NCBI GenBank assembly: GCA_026120185.1
Contig: JANUWF010001491.1
Span: 744,001-808,000, forward strand
Source of the DNA: Voacanga thouarsii
Taxonomy: Eukaryota; Streptophyta; Magnoliopsida; Gentianales; Apocynaceae
DNA length: 64,000 nucleotides
Direction: 5' to 3'
Part shown: positions 12,211-24,400 of the stretch, in pieces
How positions within the stretch are numbered: position 1 is the stretch's first letter
How the letters are laid out: every line of letters begins with the position of its first letter
The notes under the pieces: generated by a model
Told to the model about the DNA's origin: nothing
What the model saw: only the letters and a program-made list of their open reading frames with translations
The model's database searches: none
Made by a program: the position numbers and the translations under genes

Positions 12211-13643
12211 TGATAAGGCCTAAATATACCTATATTTTCCTAGCTATTTGAGGTGATTTTGTGATATTTTTAATGTAATAGCTGGCCAAGTCCTTTACTT
12301 TTTTATGAAATTGAGATAATTGGATATAGAAAGTTTTTTGTTGGATATTGTGTAGAATTGGTAGACTTTTGAATTTAATTTCAGCATTCTAGAAGTGAAC
12401 AGGTGCCCCATGATATCTAAACTAGACTTAATTCAATTCTGGATCAAACATGGCAAAATAGGGAAAAACAGAGCTGACTGACACTGGCAGAGTAGAGTCG
12501 GTGCAGGCTCAGAGGGAGAAAGTTGGTGTCGGCTCAGATGGAGCAAGACGGAGTCGGCCCTGGACTGCTTAATGTCGACATGAGTTCCAATTTTGAGCAG
12601 AAATTGAAAATTCCCAAGAAGTCTTTGGTATTGGACTTGTACACTGCCCAGAACTCTTAGGGAACGATTTTGCCAATCTAGGAAGCTATAAATACAAGAA
12701 AAACACAAGCAAAATGGGGTGAATTCAGGGAATTAGTTACAGGTTCAAGAGTGAAGGAAGAGAATTCATCAAAAGGAGAATTGTTTTAAGAGAGTTTTCA
12801 ATAGGAAAAGAAGAAGGCTTATCTATAAGTTCTTTCTTTTTCCTTTGTTTTTTTATTGAACAATGATGAGTCAATATTTTAATTGTATTTAGATGATATT
12901 TTTAGATTCATGATTTTGTATTGATTTAAGCTTGATTATTATTTCTAGTATTTGGTTATTTAATTTATTTGACAAATTAATTGGATGTTTCTTCTTTCTA
13001 ATCGACTTGGAAAATGAAGTTAGGAGTGGATTAAATTTAATTGATTTCATATTTGTTGTGTCTGAATTAGATTGCGAAAGAAGGTTAAGAACAAGGACTT
13101 GAATAATTAAAGATTGGTTAATTTCACCAAGAATATAGGATATTTCATAGTTATATCACCTAGAATATATGGGTATTTGTTAAAGATTGAGTTTAATACA
13201 TCTTTTGAGTGAATTTGTGAGATAGAATATATCCACTAATTTAATTAGAAGATGGGGAATTATGAATTGCAAACGAAGTTATTCTAGTTTATTCTTTCAT
13301 AGTGCCAGGATAATGATTAATTGAGAGATTTGCTAGTCAATCATTATTAGTTTTCAAGGATTTCTATCTATGTAACATGTTTTCCCTCCTATGTTTTGTA
13401 TGTGTTTATTTGTTTATTCTTCTTTAATTTTTTCTTCATCAATTTAGTTGGTAGGTTAAATATAGGATGAAAATTAATTAGTGTGTACTTATTTCTTAAG
13501 GATCGATACTCATTAATTCCTTATACTATACTTAATGATGAATATACTTGCTCACATGTGTGATTTGAGATTAACAATTTAATTTAAAATTGATTGGAAA
13601 TGAATCTAAAAATGAATGATTTTTATTACCCAAATCTGACGCA
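12211..13643 (+). mobile_element. Athila/Tat-type 3' LTR
   Basis: Starts TGATAAGGCC right after the purine tract. It shares an end block with the LTRs at 22807 and 36594: sense-strand 'ggatcgatactcattaattcc', 'tatactatactta' and 'cttgctcac(a/g)tgtgt' near the 3' end. A TATA-like box occurs at about 12689 (gctataaatac). The middle (12478-12560) has GC-rich ggtgtcggctcag/gtgcaggctcag repeats. The end, placed at the CA at 13643 by comparison with GCATCA in the relatives, is uncertain by a few bases. Confidence 0.65.
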
Positions 13644-13649
13644 TTAGCT

Positions 13650-14332
13650 ACTGTTTCATCCGACGATAGTTTAGTGGCCCATCTGGTGCTAGTTCTATTA
13701 TGTTATTAACTTATGCTATTATTCCTACCAGGCATCGGTTCAATGGCCCATCTAGCTCCAATTCGCTACAAGAGACTTGATTTGCACCATTTTCTTCCAT
13801 TTCTTTCACTAGCTTGATTTCTTGTTGAATTTCTTCTTGCACAATCATCAAATTGAACTCTTGGACACCTTCAACTTCCCTCTAAAGTTCTTCCATCCTC
13901 AAAATTGGTTTCATGAAGGCTTGAAATCTTTTTTAATTCTCTTAGCGCGATCTCATCATTGGCCCTTGCAAGGTTATTCGCCTTCCTGTTATTGGTCTTC
14001 ATAGTGAACTTGGTCTCCATCATCTCCCCTTCTTGAGGTTTATTCTTCCATGAATCATCACCTACATAAAAAAGAGATAGGTCACTAACGTTCAAAATTG
14101 CACTTACCGAGTAAGTTGATCTTGTAGGCACTGCCTCCAACTTTGGCAATAACTTGGAAGGGACCATCTCCTCTTGGACCTAGCTTGGTCTTCTTATTTG
14201 TTGGAAATCTCTCATTGCGAATGTGCATCCACACTCAATCTCTGGGCTCAAATGACACATTTTTCTTCCTTGATTGCACTTGAAGGCGATCTTTTCATTT
14301 CGCTTCTCAATATTAGCCTTCACATTTTCATG
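13650..14332 (-). pseudogene. Gypsy polyprotein C-terminus, copy 1, segment 3
   Basis: On the minus strand this is the C-terminal end of a gypsy polyprotein: [15 protein letters not shown], then LPKLEAVPTRSTYSVSAI and NVSDLSLFYVGD (the post-integrase VSATFNVxDLSPF block). It is the same family as the element in the ascorbate peroxidase intron, where the equivalents are [15 protein letters not shown] and [14 protein letters not shown] at 49010-49260. The reading frame continues at 15860 across the solo LTR, giving TLHE then NVKANIEK. Internal stops near 13870 and 14170 show decay. The leftmost 200 bases have no clear match. Confidence 0.75.
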
Positions 14333-15854
14333 TGTTAGAATTCGTGGACTCCTAAACGCGAAAAACATCCAGGAATCCCTTTCGAAGACCCAAGTAAACG
14401 ATTAAGAAGATCTAAAGGTTTACAGAATTACCTCTATTTTGTGTGATCGAGATCTTTCGATTCTGATTGTGCTGTCGTATGTGCAACCCGAACAATCACC
14501 AGATGTTGTAGTGTGCGAACATCCTCTATCGGATACACACAGTGAACTAACTCATTACCCTAAAAGTACTAGCGCCTAGGGTTTGAGAGGCTTATTTTTC
14601 TGGTGAATTGAGGTACGAATATTTTTAACAGAACGGGACTCTTGAGAAGACGGCTAGGGTTTTCTTAAAAAACTTCTCCGAACCTCTTAAAGTCCAACTC
14701 TAATAATATCTTATCATATTTTAATTTAAATTCAAATTAAATTAAAACTGATATGATAAGATTTTGCCATTATCTCGGTAATTTAACTAATTAATTTACC
14801 GAGTTAGATTCTTATAATCTGGACATAATCCAGATACATCGAATGTGGACATATTTCCAGATTCATTGTATCTGGTAAATTTTCTAGGTTCGATTAACTT
14901 AGACATATTTTCAAATTCATCGAATCTAATTATCAGAAAAATAACCTAATAAGTTCACTTATTGTGTGACCATATAGATTCATTTAACACTGGCAGTGTG
15001 CCCAAATCATATTTAAATGGCCCACAAGTTATAAACGGTTTCTAGAAAAATATTATTAACTATTCAGGTTAAATAAAGATCAGTGATCTCTTTGAACTAA
15101 ACCATAATTTTATATTTAGTCCTTTTATCACACGATATCCAGATTAAGCATAAGGCACGGAGCATGTCATCCTTATTAAGTTTAATCAATTATTTCTTGA
15201 TTTCATAGTAAACTGTTCAAACAAATGATATCAATATCTTATACTGATATATTTGAGCACAACCATGCATTTTAACAGTCTAACTTATTAAGAGGTCCAT
15301 AGATATCCCTCCCATAATTGAGAGGGACATTCTTTCACTATCAATCATATTCCTCTCCTTGATTTATTCTATATCCAACAGTAATCTAATTTATTATCTG
15401 GTTAAAGACAACTTTAGACAACGTCAAAATATAGAATTTATCAAGTAAGAAACTATGATGAATTTAGGTCGAAGGACTTTTAATATCATTATGGCTAAAA
15501 AGTACTTATGACATGTTCTATAAAGTGCTCTCACATTGGGTCATGTCCAATACAATATTCTCTAACATTTATTTATGTTTTGACTTGATATCACAAATAT
15601 CCATGACCAGTAAAATATAGTCATCAAGTCACAAACATACTAATTTTAATTCATTATTGTTCCAATAATAATAATCGATCAGGGACAGTTTTAAAATAGT
15701 CATTGTATTCATTGTAGAGTTTTACTATCAAGTCACGTACTTGAAGACCATAAAACAAAATGCACTATTCATGGAAAGGAAAACCTCATATTATTATATA
15801 AAACATAACGACAATAGTATTAGTACAAATTAACTCTAGGGCATATCCCTAACA
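14333..15854 (-). mobile_element. Copia solo LTR, TSD TCATG
   Basis: Read on the minus strand it starts TGTTAGGGATATGCCCTAGA, a classical Copia LTR start, and ends TCTAACA. It is flanked by TCATG on both sides (14328-14332 and 15855-15859). The same family as 25567-27015 and 39247-40696, but in reverse and more diverged. It is inserted in the gypsy integrase tail; removing it with one TSD copy restores that reading frame. Confidence 0.92.
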
Positions 15855-16086
15855 TCATGGAGGGTCTTTACCAATTCCACCTTCTTTGCTCCATCAAGGT
15901 TCAACCTCTAAAGGAACCAAATTCAAAGGAGTTAGAGAGTTAACACCATAAACAACTTTAAATGAAAAATAAGAAGTATTAGAGTGAATGGCTCTATTAT
16001 GTGCAAACTCAATGTGTGAAAAACACTCTTCTCAATTTTTTAAGTTCTTTTTTATGATGGTCCTCAAGAGTTATGTGAGTGTCCGA
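15855..16086 (-). pseudogene. Gypsy integrase, copy 1, segment 2
   Basis: Minus-strand remnant between two solo LTRs. It encodes DGAKKVELVKTLHE next to the right edge of the Copia insertion, and before that the region equivalent to the gypsy copy at 49320-49490 (plus-strand text 'aacaccataaacaacttt' against 'aaaccataaacagtttc'). The match shows it is the integrase C-terminal core and linker. A stop and several changes relative to the other copy mark it as inactive. Confidence 0.7.
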
Positions 16087-17863
16087 TAAAGGTAATGTAT
16101 GGCAAAAAATAAACACAGAAGCACGCATAATATCAAAACAGAGGCAGTGGAAGCTTTAAGAATTATAATACCTTTGCGTTTAAATGATCTTCTTGGCACT
16201 AAATGAGATATCTGGACCTCTTCAAGTTGAATGCTTGAAGCCACTAGTTCTCCCACTGAAAACTCCGATTGCACTCTTGCAAGCTATTTGCTTCTTCTCA
16301 TTCGCACGAAACTTTTGAGCTTCCAGAATATGGCTACTGCCTTAACCACCACCGGTGAAAGCAAATCTCCAGATCAAAGATTGGCCTTTGTTCTTTTTTT
16401 GTTTCAATGCCAGAGAGAGACCAAGAGAGTGAAACAAAAAACATTTACTTTTTGTTATCCTCTCACGCCAAATAATACGGGATCCATCCTTTGTTATTTT
16501 TTATTTTATTTTATTTTACCCTTGGTCTTATTCATTGGATCAGATAAAATTATTTATTCTTGGGCTTCAACACCCATAAATAATAAGCCTCAATTATTTA
16601 TTTTCTAGGCTTCATAAAACATGCCAATAAATAATTAACAAGCCCAATAAACCAATATAAAATATCAGGCCTTTTATCTAGTTTATACCTAGGTTAATTT
16701 TCTAATTATTTAATCTGGGTCTTGGACCCTGAATAATTAATTAACCAATTAAACTAGATAAAATATATACTCTCTCTTGGGCGTTTTATTTTATTCTAAT
16801 CTAATAATAAATCAGACTACTTAAATAAAATAAAACCCATAATTATCAAGACCAATTCCTTAACCCAAATCTGTCAGGACTTCAGGGCTATTCCGGGGAC
16901 CAAAAGACACAATGCCTTGGCTACTAAAATGACCAAAATACCCCTACTATATAAATAGCTGTATTTTACATTTTAAATATTTTCTAATATCACCATAAGG
17001 AAATATTGACCCAAGGACAATGCTGCGTTAGCAAAGTCTCCGACCTATATATGTAATGACTAAAATACCCCTCTACGCATCGCTGTATATTTAGAGAAGA
17101 ATAGTGTACTAACATCTCTCTAAAGACATCTATCATCCTTAGACCTCTAGTCCAATGATCCATGACTCTTGGAATGTTTCCGCTTTGCAAGAGAGCTATC
17201 CTAAAGCAAACATCCAAGTCATGTTCCCTAGGGCCCCGGATATTTAGATCATTCAAACAGTCACAAAGGGCGATATAGCACAGAAGTTAACTTGTATAAG
17301 TCTGTCTTAACTAACTAGTCACATATACCTAAAATACAAGTATATTGGCTTTACAAAAGAACCTCAACTACAATATATCAAAGTGCATATTTCTAGCTTC
17401 ATTAGACCACCAACTCATACTCAAGCGGTAGAGTGTTAGTCCACGCTGTAGCAGTAATAGTCTGGGCTTCTTCTAAATGGTACTTTTAGAAACCACTATT
17501 ACAGGTCATGTTTTACGTATTCGAAATACGCTCATGCTATGAAGTGAGTGGACTACCCACTGACTAAAGGTAAGCCATTCCCTATTTGGAATTTATTACA
17601 CAATAACCTAAATATAATGAAATTCCCATTCCCACCAATCGGTTAAGAATAAACGTTTATGTGTTAAGTAACTTGTGGCCCATACTTTACTGTGAAATAC
17701 TACCATTCACATGGACCACTTACTTAAATACAATGGTTCTTTTCCAAATGAAATCGTGCACAAAAATAATGTAAAATTCACAAACAATTTTGAAAATAAA
17801 TTCTTTTATTAATAAATTTAATAATTATATTAGAACCTAGTCTAGAGGGCATACTTTCCAACA
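16087..17863 (-). mobile_element. Copia solo LTR, TSD TCCGA
   Basis: On the minus strand it opens TGTTGGAAAGTATGCCCTC; the flanking pentamer TCCGA is found at 16082-16086 and 17864-17868. The other terminus reads TA where CA is expected, one substitution. Same family as the LTR at 1169-3050. After removal, the flanks join into the gypsy integrase text (gtgagtgtccgattgacc, compare gtgagagttcggttaatag near 49483). At 1777 bp no internal region remains. Confidence 0.85.
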
Positions 17864-17935
17864 TCCGATTGACCATTTTCGTTTGTCCATCCGTTTAAGG
17901 GTCGCAAGTAGTAGAAAACAAAAAGTTAGTGCCCA
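17864..17935 (-). pseudogene. Gypsy integrase, copy 1, segment 1
   Basis: Short continuation of the gypsy integrase after the Copia solo LTR. It aligns with 49495-49555 of the copy in the peroxidase intron ('cgtttgtcc...gtagaaaacaaaaagttagt' against 'cggtttgtgg...gtagaaaataaaaggttagt'). Similarity stops at about 17935, where the element is truncated. Confidence 0.6.
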
Positions 17936-18240
17936 GTTTGTTTCATATCTTCTTTCTTTCTCTTCTTCCTCCTCCAAGAAACTCATTAAAGCTCCAACTT
18001 TCTCTCCTAAGTTTCAGCTACTTTTCTGTCATTCCAATTTCTTTGAATATGAAACTCAAAATTCAAACGTTCTCCTAGAACTTCTCCAAACTCCACTCAG
18101 TCTCCTTATCTCATCTAAAATCAAGCATTACCCTACATGCTCCTTTTTCTCTTCTCTTGTTTTCTCTTTCAGAAACTGGTGTGAGCTCCTTAGGAGTTGA
18201 TTTTTGATGAATTTCGTGGTTTATTTTTAAAGGAATTTTA
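17936..18240. other. Unresolved noncoding stretch
   Basis: Pyrimidine-rich sequence with a chance open frame of 105 codons on the plus strand that resembles nothing known. It looks like LTR or leader sequence of an unidentified element. Confidence 0.3.
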
Positions 18241-19290
18241 AAGACCTAAATAAATACCCAAAATAGATAATTTAATGAAGAACAAGGAAACTCAATTCAA
18301 ATACTAGGACCTTAGGCCAAATAGAGAATCTAGAACATTAGAAATAGGAATCAAATCTTCCAAACCACTTCAAATAACCCTTGATTTAGCTAGAAAATCA
18401 AGAACAAATTGAAGAAGAGATTTAGGCAACTAAGATTAACTCCTACTCAAGAACCTAAGCAAAACAAGTTCCTAAAACTTTATTTTGGTAAGCTAATTTA
18501 ATCTATCCTTATGAGTTTATAGATTCAAATCAAAGACAAGGAATGGAATCCTAATATTAGTCTTGGCCTTCATGGAAGAACCACCAAAGAACTCTCTCAA
18601 GAGTGTCTTTTGATCTCAAAATTATATCCAACTTAACATATGAAATGTTATAATGACATATATATAGCCATTCAACCCTAGCTATGGTCAAATGTAATCT
18701 CAGCCAATGATGCATTTAAAAGTCCTAAAATATCCCTATTACATAATAAAAGTAGTAGAAATTTAATTAGGAATAAAACAAAGCAAAAATAAGAAAATTC
18801 AGCGAAATAAGGCATTACACGAAGTGGGTCTGCATCAATTGGCCTAGCGCAGCCGGCACCGGCTATAATCTATCCTGAATTGGCCACTTGGCCAGAGTTG
18901 AGCTAGCACTAGTTGCCCTGGCTAGGTCGGCACCAGCAGTGTCCTATGTCTCCAATAGCCAGCTTTTATTTTTTATTTTTTTAGTCCCCAATCTTCTTTT
19001 GTGCTCTTTTGGCCTTCCACACAAATTTGGGTGAAATTAGCTATCTTTAGCCCTCATTTTGGCACCTATTTCTTCACACTTTTCAAGCTCTTTGGCTTGC
19101 TTGAATCCTTCTTTAAAAGCCCTCATAGTTTGATTTTCTTCAAGACTCCATGGAATGTGGTTTGAATCTTTACCCCCTTCTTTAGTTTTGGCATAATGCT
19201 TGGATGGATTCCTATCAAAAACACTATCACCAAAATAACCACACCATCTTCTTCTCCATCATAGTAGCCATTGTTTTCCCAATTAAAGTC
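18241..19290 (-). mobile_element. Gypsy-type LTR and 3' end remnant
   Basis: The layout parallels the LTR at 47965-48720 on the minus strand: a TATA-like box (tatatata at about 18659-18666; sense on the minus strand), a block with caaagaactctctcaagag, and a GC-rich block with the accggc theme (18850-18940, gccggcaccggc). The right part encodes FKEGFKQAKELEKCEE on the minus strand (about 19040-19110), which may be the very end of a polyprotein. No pairing LTR or target duplication was found, so limits are approximate. Confidence 0.4.
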
Positions 19291-19785
19291 TTTTAACTTT
19301 CAAATTTAAAAGTCCTAAGCTAGCTCCTCAAAACACTCTAGACATTATCCTAGTTAGAACTTATCATAATTCCTAAAACATTTAGCATTTATCTTCCATT
19401 CATCCTCCTGGATTCCTCTTTTCCTTTCTCTTCTCAAAGCAGTCGATACGCACATGACTTACACCCTCCTCTCTCTCTTTAATTTTCTTGGATTTTACTC
19501 ACTCAAACTCACCAACCTTTTATATACAGCCGAAAAACACAGAGCTCTCTAATCACTCCCTCTTCTTCCTCTCGGCCATCTTCAATATCTCAAGCAAACT
19601 ACGACTCACTTAAACAACACACCTACCTTACCATCATCGTTTCTTCATCACTTCTTCAAGAATCAAGGTGAAATTTATTTTACTTTTTTCAGTCAACCTT
19701 GAAAACCTTCAAGCAACTGCCACTATTCCAAGAAAGCTAACAAATGATATTCCAAAATAAGTAATCTTTACTTTATATTTGAAGG
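19291..19785. other. Probable LTR fragment with TATA-like box
   Basis: No gene. The stretch 19520-19530 reads ttttatatacagcc, a possible LTR promoter, followed by a leader rich in C and A. I could not pair it with another element. Confidence 0.3.
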
Positions 19786-20990
19786 ATCGCAGAAAAAATA
19801 AATACGCAATGAAAATATACAAATTAAATTTTTTTCCTAGTTAAAATTTAGGAATACTTACTTTTGGGACGCTTAGGTTGAATAATTGAGATCGGATTTG
19901 AATTCAACAGAGCTTATTGGATTGGAACGTCTACTTGTTTGCTAGAATTCCAGCTAATCGTCGCTTATTTGCATCAAACACTTACCACGTTTCCTAACTT
20001 TTGACCTTCCAGGGTATTCTCGAACTTCATATGGTCTTTCTACCTGTGAAAATAGAACTAGGGTGAAGAATAATGGTTGGAAGAATTTCTTGGGAGAGCT
20101 AACTAAAGGAAAAGAAAAAACCGAAAGAAAATGGCTACTAGCTTTGGAAAAACAAAAACATTTTCTTATTTAATGTGAACAACGAATAATAATGATTAAA
20201 AAGTTAACCGCCTCTTAATCTTTTTGTTTTTCACATACCTAGCCATCTTTATTTCTTTCTTTCCTTTTTATATATTTTTTTGAGGTAGCAACCAAGGTTT
20301 CTAATTAAACCCTTTGTCGTCTCAACAACCTTAGTGGACCGAGTTTTCTTCATTAGTCAAAGACTAATTAAATAGATCTCATATTAATTAATTGATCTAC
20401 TCGAACCCAATATAAAATTATCCAAGACACTTAATTAATAAATTAATTTTATTTTATTAGCCCATTAATTTTTTCTAGCCCAAATAATTAATTAATTGGA
20501 TTTCTAGAATAATTCTTCCGATATTAACTTCACCCAATAACCTCATATAGTAAATAAATTTACTAAGGTTACTAGAGTTAATATGAGATCAAAAGACATA
20601 TTATTCTTTACTACTAAAATGACCAAAATACCTTACCAATAAATAACCACATTTTATCATTTTAAATATTCTATTTTATCACCATTTGAAAATATTAACC
20701 TCAAAAATAATATTAGAAGTGCAGTGTCTTTGACCTATAGGTGTAATGACAAAAATATCCCTCTATGTAATACCCATTATAGATATAAAATAAATGTACT
20801 AATATCTTTTTCAATGACATCTACCTACCATTGAACTAAATGCTTTAAGATTAAAAGATGTTAATTACCTAATATACCAGTAGTTGCATTTGATGCAATT
20901 GGTATTGGATAACTACCATTGAACCTAAGAGTGGTTTGTTAAGTATCCCTAAGATCATTCTTAAAGAACTCGGATACTGCTCCACTAGGA
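19786..20990 (-). mobile_element. Diverged Copia LTR remnant
   Basis: The block at 20610-20830 (actaaaatgaccaaaatacc, atcaccatttgaaaatatt, gtctttgacctataggtgtaatgac) aligns with 16925-17110 and 2130-2320 of the Copia LTR family, in the same orientation. Positions 19790-19880 resemble an LTR 3' end. It is more diverged than the other copies and has no visible target duplication. Confidence 0.5.
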
Positions 20991-21149
20991 AAGTTTCTAA
21001 CGGGCTTTCCCCAATTAATAGTAGGGACTATTGATTTGAATAAAATAGTAGAATTAATACGCGTTTAATTAAAGACCTAATTAAATGCATCACATGTGCA
21101 TATACATAGTCTAATATCTCTTATCTTACATTTAGATCATTTGCATTAT

Positions 21150-22625
21150 GACAACAAATTTGAACTGACGTCGCATTTTAGAAACAAACAAGCTTAATGA
21201 ATTCAACTTTTTGGACTGGCTTAGAAATTTGAGAATCATTCTCAAATTGAAAAAGTTGCTCTACATATTATATGTTCTTATTCTACCACCTCTAGCTAAT
21301 GATACTCCTGCTGAAGAGCATAAAGTCCACAAGAAGCACCAAGAGGACAATAACATAGCATCTTGTATTATGCTTGCATCAATGACCATTGAACTTTAAA
21401 ACAGCATGAGCATATGGATGCTCATACTCTTACCTCCTATCTAAGAGAGCTTTCTGATAAGCAAGCTAGACAGAGAGATATGAGATCTTTAAGTAGTTAT
21501 TCCATTCTAAGATGATAGAAGGCATTTCTGTGGCCACTTATGGACTTCAAATACCGGGATTAATTGAGAAGCTTGGATCACTTAGGCTTAGATGGATCAC
21601 AAATTAAGTATAGACTTAATTCTTCAATATTTACCAACTATTTTTTTCACAATTTGTGATGAATTACCAAATGAATAAGATTGAGATTGCTATACCTGAT
21701 TTATCAATCTTCTCAAGACTATTGCATCTTCTATGAAGAAAGAGAACAATGCAGTCTTGTTGGTTGATTCTTTTTCTAAGAAGAAAAATTCTCTAAGAAG
21801 AAGAAGAAAAAGAATTCAACCAAACTTAAAGGTGTTGCGGAAAAGAAAGAACATATACCAAAGGCCCATGTCAACAATATGTAAAAATGGGCCATTGGAG
21901 GTGCAACTGCAAAGCTAACTGCAGACCATAAAGGAAAAGAAGGAGAAGGAGAAGCTTGCAAGTATTTCTACTTCTACTCCTGATATGTTTATAATTAAGA
22001 TCAATACTACCATTAATAATGAGGTATGGGTATTGGATACTGGATATGAATCTCATTTGTGTAATAATTTGTAGAGACTAAAGAGCGGTAGGAAGCTAAA
22101 GAAAGATAATGTAGACCTACATGATGCAAATGGAGAAAATGTTACTGCACTTATTGTGGAGACTTATCATCTACACTTATCTTCTGAATTAACTCTAGAA
22201 TAAGAAAACTGCTATTATGTGCTAGTTTTACTCGAAGACATTATCCCAGTTACTTGTTTAGATTTATTGGATTTCATTTGATTTTTGAGAATAAAAGTTG
22301 TTCTTTTTCATTAAATAATATCCATTAAGCAACTTTTATGAATGGTTTGTACGTTCTAGACATGGATAATCAAGTTCTCAACATAAACAATAAGAAATCA
22401 AGAAAAGATAATACGAACCCATTTACTTATGGTATTATCGTTTAGGCCATGTAAACAAGAATCGTATCTTTAAGTTACACTAGATTGGTGACTTATTGTT
22501 ATTTGATTATGAATCACATGATACATGTGAATCAAGTTTACTTGGTAAAATGACCAAGACCTCTTTTTCTAAGAAAGGGAAAGGGCTAAGACAATTGAGG
22601 GAGTATTATAGACCAAATCTATCGC
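21150..22625 (+). pseudogene. Copia gag-protease pseudogene
   Basis: Plus-strand pieces give the N-terminal gag block typical of plant Copia (LNEFNFLDWLRNLRIILK, then IMLASMTIEL), a lysine-rich nucleocapsid region near 21740-21960, the protease motif VWVLDTGYESHLCNN near 22025-22070 (active-site DTG intact), and the pre-integrase block HYRLGHVNKNRIF with CESSLLGKMTKTSF near 22440-22570, where a zinc-binding Cys is Ser. Several stops and frameshifts interrupt it, and it ends before the integrase core. It lies on the strand opposite to the LTR remnant at 19786-20990, so the two are probably not one element. Confidence 0.8.
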
Positions 22626-22806
22626 AATAGATAAATAAGACCTCAAGGTCACCATCTCACGAGTGCAGCCTTAATTTTTTTTATTTTTTGTCGTTTCTAA
22701 AATTTGGTTGAAAATTCAATTAATTCAACAATATCGCATTTTGTGAATGTAACATGATTTTGAAGGTCGAATTTTTCTACAGTAAGAAATTCTCTAACAA
22801 ACAATG
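22626..22806. other. Unassigned gap before the Athila/Tat-type LTR
   Basis: AT-rich, no coding signal, no repeat recognised. Its last five bases (caatg) would be the target-site copy of the element at 22807-38126, but no match is seen at the other end. Confidence 0.3.
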
Positions 22807-24356
22807 TGATGCGTAAATTTTAGGTATATAAAATCATCAATTTTAAATCCATCCCTTAATTAAGTTTTAATTAAAACATTAATCCTAAAATACACACGTG
22901 AGCAAGTATACTAATCGCAAGTATAGTATAGGGAATTAACGACTATCGATCCTCAAACGAACAAGTACATACTAATCACTTTTCTTTCATTGTTTAACCG
23001 ACCCAAATAAAGTGAGAAAAGAATAAAAAGAAATATAAAGAAATATATACAACTCAAGGATATATGTTTGTGTAATTTAAACCATTATCCTAGAAAACAC
23101 GACAATAAACCAACTAGCAATTCTCTCAGCTAATTATCATTTTGGCATAATGAAGGAATTAAAATAAAATTCAATCGTCTCACAAGTCATAATTCTACTT
23201 AGATAAATCACACTTTGTTTCCCAATCCATGAAATCCTATATTTTGATTATATTAACAAATTTGCCAATCAAGCTAATCATAACTAAAACATGCATTAGG
23301 CTCAATTCCTTATAAATATGAAATTAGCTAATAATCATTTGCTCGATGCGAAATCAACTAATCTTTGATCACTTAGTCCTATAATCTTAACTTCATATTT
23401 CAAGTCCATTAAGATTAGACAAATACGAAATTAATGCAACGAAACTTGTTATCTCAAGTCAATTAGAAGAACCCATATCAATAACCAAGGAAATCAAGTA
23501 ATCAAATACTAAATATGACAAAGAATTGATCAAATAACTGAATTAACGCAAAATCATGAATCCTAAAATAATGTTAAATTACAATCAAAGCATTGAATAC
23601 ATTATTGCTAAAGAAAAAGAAGACAAAAAGAAAATAAAGCACTCATAGACAAGTCTCTTTCTTCTTCCTTGAAGACTTCCTTGAATAATCCTCCTTGACT
23701 TGGGTGAATTCCTCCTTCAATGAGAGATTTAGAATTTCTACCATTTGATTCAGCTCTCTATTTTGTATCTCTCAAACCCTTGTATTCTCTTGTGCTTTTA
23801 TAGGCCTTTTGGATGCCAATTTCATGGCTGAGAAGGTCTTGTCCGAGTAGGAGTAGGAAAATACTAAAATCATTGGATAAGTCCTAATTCCGCGTGCAAA
23901 ATTTTTGCCTCTAGAGCGTACTTGATGCCAGGTACCTTCGACCCACCTGGCACCAAGTGCACTCTGTTCTTCCTCTATTTTTACTCTATGTTTTGCCATC
24001 TCTCCTTGGCAGACAGAATAGACCCAGCGCCAGGTGCATTGTCAGACCTGGTGCCAGGTGCACTTGCCAAACCTGGCACCAGGTTTGTTCTAGAAAACCC
24101 CTGAAGCTTGCTCAATTTCTGTTGCTGGAGCAGAAAGGACTCGGCACCTAGTCCATTGACTGGGCCTAGCGCTAGGTCTATTCTAGTTGCGTGCACTTTC
24201 TGCTCGATTTCACCTTAAATCTGCATATATTTGCCAAAAATACCTTTTATAAGTAAAATGTCAAATAAGAAGAAATATGTCTAGTTATTACAACAAATGT
24301 ATTTTAAAACAACCTCAAATAATTAAGAAAAAAAATGGTGATTTTAACCCTTATCA
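22807..24356 (-). mobile_element. Athila/Tat-type 3' LTR
   Basis: On the minus strand it starts TGATAAGGGTTAAAATCACC after the polypurine tract and ends GCATCA. It aligns with 36594-38126 throughout. From 23925 to 24180 there is a cluster of imperfect palindromes based on cctggcgccagg/cctggcaccagg. The LTR also carries the tatactatactt and cttgctcacgtgtgt blocks shared with the LTR at 12211. Confidence 0.85.
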
Positions 24357-24400
24357 TATACCCTCACACTTGAATATTTGCTTGTCCTCAAGTAAAACAC
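24357..24400 (-). other. Polypurine tract and TTGAGGACAAGCAA motif
   Basis: On the minus strand this reads TTGAGGACAAGCAAATATTC followed by AAGTGTGAGGGTATA and the LTR start TGATAAGG. The motif is typical of the 3' internal end of Athila/Tat elements and fixes orientation and LTR boundary. Confidence 0.8.
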
